A stretch of DNA of 32,539 nt from Euryarchaeota archaeon UBA175 (GTDB lineage Archaea > Thermoplasmatota > Poseidoniia > Poseidoniales > Thalassarchaeaceae): assembly GCA_002497895.1 (NCBI GenBank), contig DAFD01000100.1:1-32539 (forward strand), read 5' to 3'. Of the stretch, positions 30,069 to 32,539 are shown piece by piece. The notes under the pieces are model-generated. The model did not search any database. It worked only from the letters and a program-made list of their open reading frames with translations, and was not told the DNA's origin. The position numbers and the translations under genes are program-made. How positions within the stretch are numbered: the stretch's first letter is position 1; every line of letters begins with the position of its first letter.

Positions 30069-31109
30069 TTACTGTGTCAATATTCGATGGAAGTGATGAA
30101 CTCCAGCCTCTTTGGTCGGAGAGTATCGGCCGCGTTCATAGGCGACTGACGAGACGCCTTTTTGGCAACCTTCGACGATAAATTGGTCCTCAGCCTCAAC
30201 CTTGTCCAAGTCGCCCCCGGCACCCTTTGCAAGCATGGCTGAATCGCCGACAAACCCATGGTATACGATGCGGGTCTTGTCTACCGATTCAGGGATGACA
30301 AGATTGACCGAGAGACCCCACGGATAGAAATTCAGCATTAGACCAGGATGTAACCAAAAGTAGTATGCGGCGATGTTCTGGCCAAAGTCAGGATGTTCTT
30401 CAGGTAAATCGAAACAAGGCTCTCCATCATTTGCAATTCCAATCTGTAGTACACCGCCATCGAAAAGCTCGGTACTGTATGCATCATAATCGAGGACGTC
30501 ATGCAATCCTCCGTGGACGAATGGAATGTGAAATCCTTCCAGATAATTGTCCACATACAGCGCCCAGTTGGATTCGATTGTATATTCTCGATGGCGATTC
30601 AAATCATGTGTGAACGCTTCGATAGATAGCCATCCGACTCGTGCCTCAACTTCGGCGATGAAGGAATCAAAATCATCAGCTGAGACTGTGTTGAATAGCA
30701 AGCCTTTCCACTCTGCTAAAGGGAATGTTCGAAGATGATCTGCATCGGTAGGAAAATTCTCCACGGTGTCGAATTCTGGCATACTACGAAACTGTCCATC
30801 TAAATTGAAGACGCGTCCGTGGTAGGGACATTGCAATCGCTTTGCCTCTGAGGATTCCGTACAGACAAGCATCCCTCGATGTGTACAAACATTGGAGATG
30901 CAGTGTAATTCACCTTCACTCTGTGTAAGCAGCATCGGCTCTTTCAGAGGATTATCAATGGGTTGAGCCGTAGACAATTGGCTACGATGCGCAGCAAAGT
31001 GCCAATTCTGACCGAACGACGAGGTGACTGAATCGAAGGTCTTGGTCTCAGTGTAAAATCTGGAGGGGAGTGTCTCAGCTTTGCGGATGTCTGGGTCGAT
31101 GATGGTCAT
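30069..31109 (-). CDS. Rieske non-heme iron oxygenase, alpha subunit-like
   Basis: A 346-residue protein. The N-terminal Rieske [2Fe-2S] domain has CTH (C75, H77) and CPYHG (C94, H97). The catalytic domain has NYLEGFHIPFVHGG, where H194 and H199 are the expected mononuclear iron ligands, and AEDQFIVEGCQ near the C-terminus, where the third acidic ligand usually lies. The architecture and length fit single-component terminal oxygenases related to choline monooxygenase and ring-hydroxylating dioxygenases. The substrate is unknown, and no reductase or ferredoxin gene is adjacent. GAGGAG a few bases upstream of ATG 31109 and a 26-base gap suggest co-transcription with the PAC2 gene. Confidence 0.88.
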   Translation of the reverse strand: MTIIDPDIRKAETLPSRFYTETKTFDSVTSSFGQNWHFAAHRSQLSTAQPIDNPLKEPMLLTQSEGELHCISNVCTHRGMLVCTESSEAKRLQCPYHGRVFNLDGQFRSMPEFDTVENFPTDADHLRTFPLAEWKGLLFNTVSADDFDSFIAEVEARVGWLSIEAFTHDLNRHREYTIESNWALYVDNYLEGFHIPFVHGGLHDVLDYDAYSTELFDGGVLQIGIANDGEPCFDLPEEHPDFGQNIAAYYFWLHPGLMLNFYPWGLSVNLVIPESVDKTRIVYHGFVGDSAMLAKGAGGDLDKVEAEDQFIVEGCQKGVSSVAYERGRYSPTKEAGVHHFHRILTQ

Positions 31110-31135
31110 ACAGACTCCTCAGACCGAATCAGAAC

Positions 31136-31945
31136 TCAACCGTACATCGCAGAACTCTCACCGCCAGAGTTCTCATTCTGCATTTGATTCAGTTGGACAG
31201 CCATCATCTCGCGGATTTGCTCCTCAATTCGCTGAGCCTCCTTGAGTAGCGGCTCAGGATCCAATTTGATTGCCGGCAGCAAGCCATCAAGCCGCCCAAT
31301 AATCCGCGCAGCTGCCCGAGCGTCTGGAATCGCTCCGTTAGCCAAGTCATCACCCGACTCAGCAAGAATTGCCATTGCATCGATACGACGACGTCGACAC
31401 TCACCGAGCATGACACCAGTCATGCCCCCCACAACTCCGTGTTTCAGCATTGGAACTTCCAATTCGCCGAGTTTTTCATGAGCAGAATCAGTCGAACCGA
31501 TACCAAGCATCGACTCGGTCGAATCATCATCATCAAAGATTGAGTGAGCTTGATCAGGGCCATGTGAATATGAGTCAATCATCATCATCTGACTCGCCCC
31601 ATTTGCCTCTACCCAATCTAAGATTGAATCAGCAAGAGGCAAACTCAATTCCGAAGCAACTTGAATCTCCGAAGCAATCAGCACAACCTTGTCACATCTA
31701 TCCATGTGGCATATCGGCTCACCCGCATAGAATCGAAGGGGAGGCAGAGGCTTGCCCTCCTGCACCAAACAAACCGGAGGCAGGCCTGCGCCTCTGGCAC
31801 CGCCTACGAAGCTTAGCCCCAAACGGTCGACAAGATAGTGAGCAACGATGCTACTAACAAATCCAGCCGACGGAAAACAGGTCACTACAAGTGCATCTTC
31901 TACGTTCAAACTCTCGTCGACCGCGACCACAGGGGCTCCACTCAT
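31136..31945 (-). CDS. PAC2 family protein (proteasome assembly chaperone-like)
   Basis: A protein of 269 residues from ATG 31945. ALVVTCFPSAGFVSSIVAHYLVDRLGL is the conserved N-terminal PAC2 region. LPLADSILDWVEANGASQMMMIDSYSHG and the Gly-rich GVVGGMTGVMLGECRRRRIDAMAILAES match the family core. The C-terminal helix with Glu/Gln-rich coiled-coil character (about 220-255) is usual in archaeal members. Homologues of eukaryotic PAC2 help assemble proteasomes; the archaeal function is less settled. The longer frame to 32071 is rejected because it runs through the shared promoter and the divergent nuclease gene. Confidence 0.82.
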   Translation of the reverse strand: MSGAPVVAVDESLNVEDALVVTCFPSAGFVSSIVAHYLVDRLGLSFVGGARGAGLPPVCLVQEGKPLPPLRFYAGEPICHMDRCDKVVLIASEIQVASELSLPLADSILDWVEANGASQMMMIDSYSHGPDQAHSIFDDDDSTESMLGIGSTDSAHEKLGELEVPMLKHGVVGGMTGVMLGECRRRRIDAMAILAESGDDLANGAIPDARAAARIIGRLDGLLPAIKLDPEPLLKEAQRIEEQIREMMAVQLNQMQNENSGGESSAMYG

Positions 31946-31970
31946 GTGTACGGAACAGACCGAGATGCTG

Positions 31971-31979
31971 TTAATCATT
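31971..31979. promoter_or_regulatory. AT-rich box shared by two divergent leaderless genes
   Basis: ttaatcatt is the only AT-rich element between the PAC2 gene and the nuclease gene. Its centre is about 28-30 nt from ATG 31945 (minus) and about 23-25 nt from GTG 31998 (plus). One box could therefore serve both directions. Confidence 0.4.
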
Positions 31980-31997
31980 GGCCCCCACAGACAGCCC

Positions 31998-32539
31998 GTG
32001 TCTGAGGCAGAGGCAGAGGATTTGGCGGCGCAAGATACTCCATCCGAGGCAAAGCCCGAGGACGGTTTCATCGCTCATCAACTCTCACCATCTTCGTGGA
32101 ACCGCTACGAAGAATGCCCCCGCAAATACTGGCTCTCGCGCCAAGGACTCCCGCGCAAGGCGAGTATGCCAGCAGCGATGGGAAATGCAGTGCATAATTC
32201 GGTTGAGGACCTCTGCAATCTAGATCTCACTGGCCGCGATGAAGATGAGTCCGGATGGCTTCCGGCCACTGCCAAGGCCGTCCTCGACCGACACTGGCAG
32301 ATAGAGAAGGACAACTTCCTCGAAACCCCTCGCCATCCTCGCTGGAAGGGAGAACAGATTACCAAGGCTCACGATGGATTGATCGGCGCTCTAAACATCC
32401 TCTTCAGTAAATCAAATATCGATGTTCAGAATCTCTCGGAAGTTACAGTTGGGACTTGGAGAGAGGTACAATCGATTGTTTTGGCAAACGAGGGGACTCT
32501 TGTCTCCGAGTGCGGCCGGATGATGGGTCGGCTGGATCT
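31998..32539 (+). CDS. PD-(D/E)XK (RecB/Cas4-like) nuclease family protein (3' partial)
   Basis: The frame runs off the window end, with 180 codons visible from GTG 31998. ATG 31965 and ATG 31944 are in-frame alternatives that would overlap the AT-rich box. After an acidic N-terminus comes LSPSSWNRYEECPRKYWL, the typical opening of the PDDEXK_1 domain found in RecB, AddB and Cas4-type nucleases. PAAMGNAVHNSVEDL follows, where the His and Glu are conserved. MMGRLD at the very end is probably the start of the catalytic Asp motif. A role in DNA end processing or repair is likely for the family. No cas genes or CRISPR repeats are visible nearby. Confidence 0.78.
   Translation, partial: MSEAEAEDLAAQDTPSEAKPEDGFIAHQLSPSSWNRYEECPRKYWLSRQGLPRKASMPAAMGNAVHNSVEDLCNLDLTGRDEDESGWLPATAKAVLDRHWQIEKDNFLETPRHPRWKGEQITKAHDGLIGALNILFSKSNIDVQNLSEVTVGTWREVQSIVLANEGTLVSECGRMMGRLD

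Noticed and set aside
31946..32071. N-terminal extension of the PAC2 frame
   Set aside because: It would run through the AT-rich promoter box and the divergent nuclease gene; PAC2 similarity begins right after ATG 31945.
31998..32539. CRISPR-Cas locus suggested by the Cas4-like nuclease
   Set aside because: No other cas gene and no repeat-spacer array are visible; the domain opening is shared by many RecB-family repair nucleases.

Overview
The window looks like a chromosome fragment from a planktonic marine euryarchaeon, most probably Marine Group II (Candidatus Poseidoniales) or a close relative. The archaeal signal is firm: an L18e-L13-S9-RpoN cluster, an archaeal-style tRNA-Pro(GGG), a PAC2 protein, a PGF-CTERM-like surface anchor, and TATA-like boxes about 25-30 nt upstream of some start codons, as in leaderless archaeal transcription. 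Many metabolic genes are of bacterial type (beta-oxidation enzymes, NAD-dependent DNA ligase, a Rieske oxygenase), which fits that group. The lineage is inferred from gene content only.

Layout. 1-1296 is the 3' part of a secreted fasciclin/blue-copper protein. 1297-1703 has no convincing gene but holds a run of strong inverted repeats, including a 73-nt, about 30-bp imperfect hairpin, followed by a promoter. 1704-9913 is a seven-gene fatty-acid beta-oxidation operon: thiolase, hydroxyacyl-CoA dehydrogenase/enoyl-CoA hydratase fusion, acyl-CoA dehydrogenase, membrane-anchored alpha/beta hydrolase, acyl-CoA-binding protein, DUF4442 hot-dog protein, and an FMN oxidoreductase of the nitronate monooxygenase/FabK type. 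10103-13486 (minus) is an 1127-residue protein ending in a PIN nuclease domain. It is divergent from a small membrane protein, with a perfect 19-bp palindrome between them. 14092-17377 holds a DHH phosphoesterase (minus), a Nudix hydrolase (plus) and a minus-strand operon of two unknown proteins plus a PduO-type cobalamin adenosyltransferase. 17458-17892 is RlmH.

18036-26012 is a giant secreted protein of about 2650 residues. It has an Asp-rich, thrombospondin-type-3-like region with an inserted blue-copper domain, then beta-rich domains, a transmembrane helix and a cytoplasmic DUF4129-like domain. 26162-27658 is the ribosomal/RNA polymerase cluster, followed by tRNA-Pro and ligA. 30069-31945 (minus) is a PAC2 protein and a Rieske oxygenase. 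The window closes with the start of a PD-(D/E)XK nuclease gene on the plus strand, which shares an AT-rich box with the PAC2 gene.

How it fits together: the fad operon would shorten acyl-CoA chains, with ACBP as carrier and the hydrolase and hot-dog protein as possible ester/thioester hydrolases. The adenosyltransferase would supply the cofactor for methylmalonyl-CoA mutase, needed for odd-chain products, although no mutase is visible here. The two large surface proteins suggest a cell that attaches to particles. The least explained items are the PIN giant with its palindrome, the DUF4129-tailed surface giant, and the hairpin cluster at 1294-1575.
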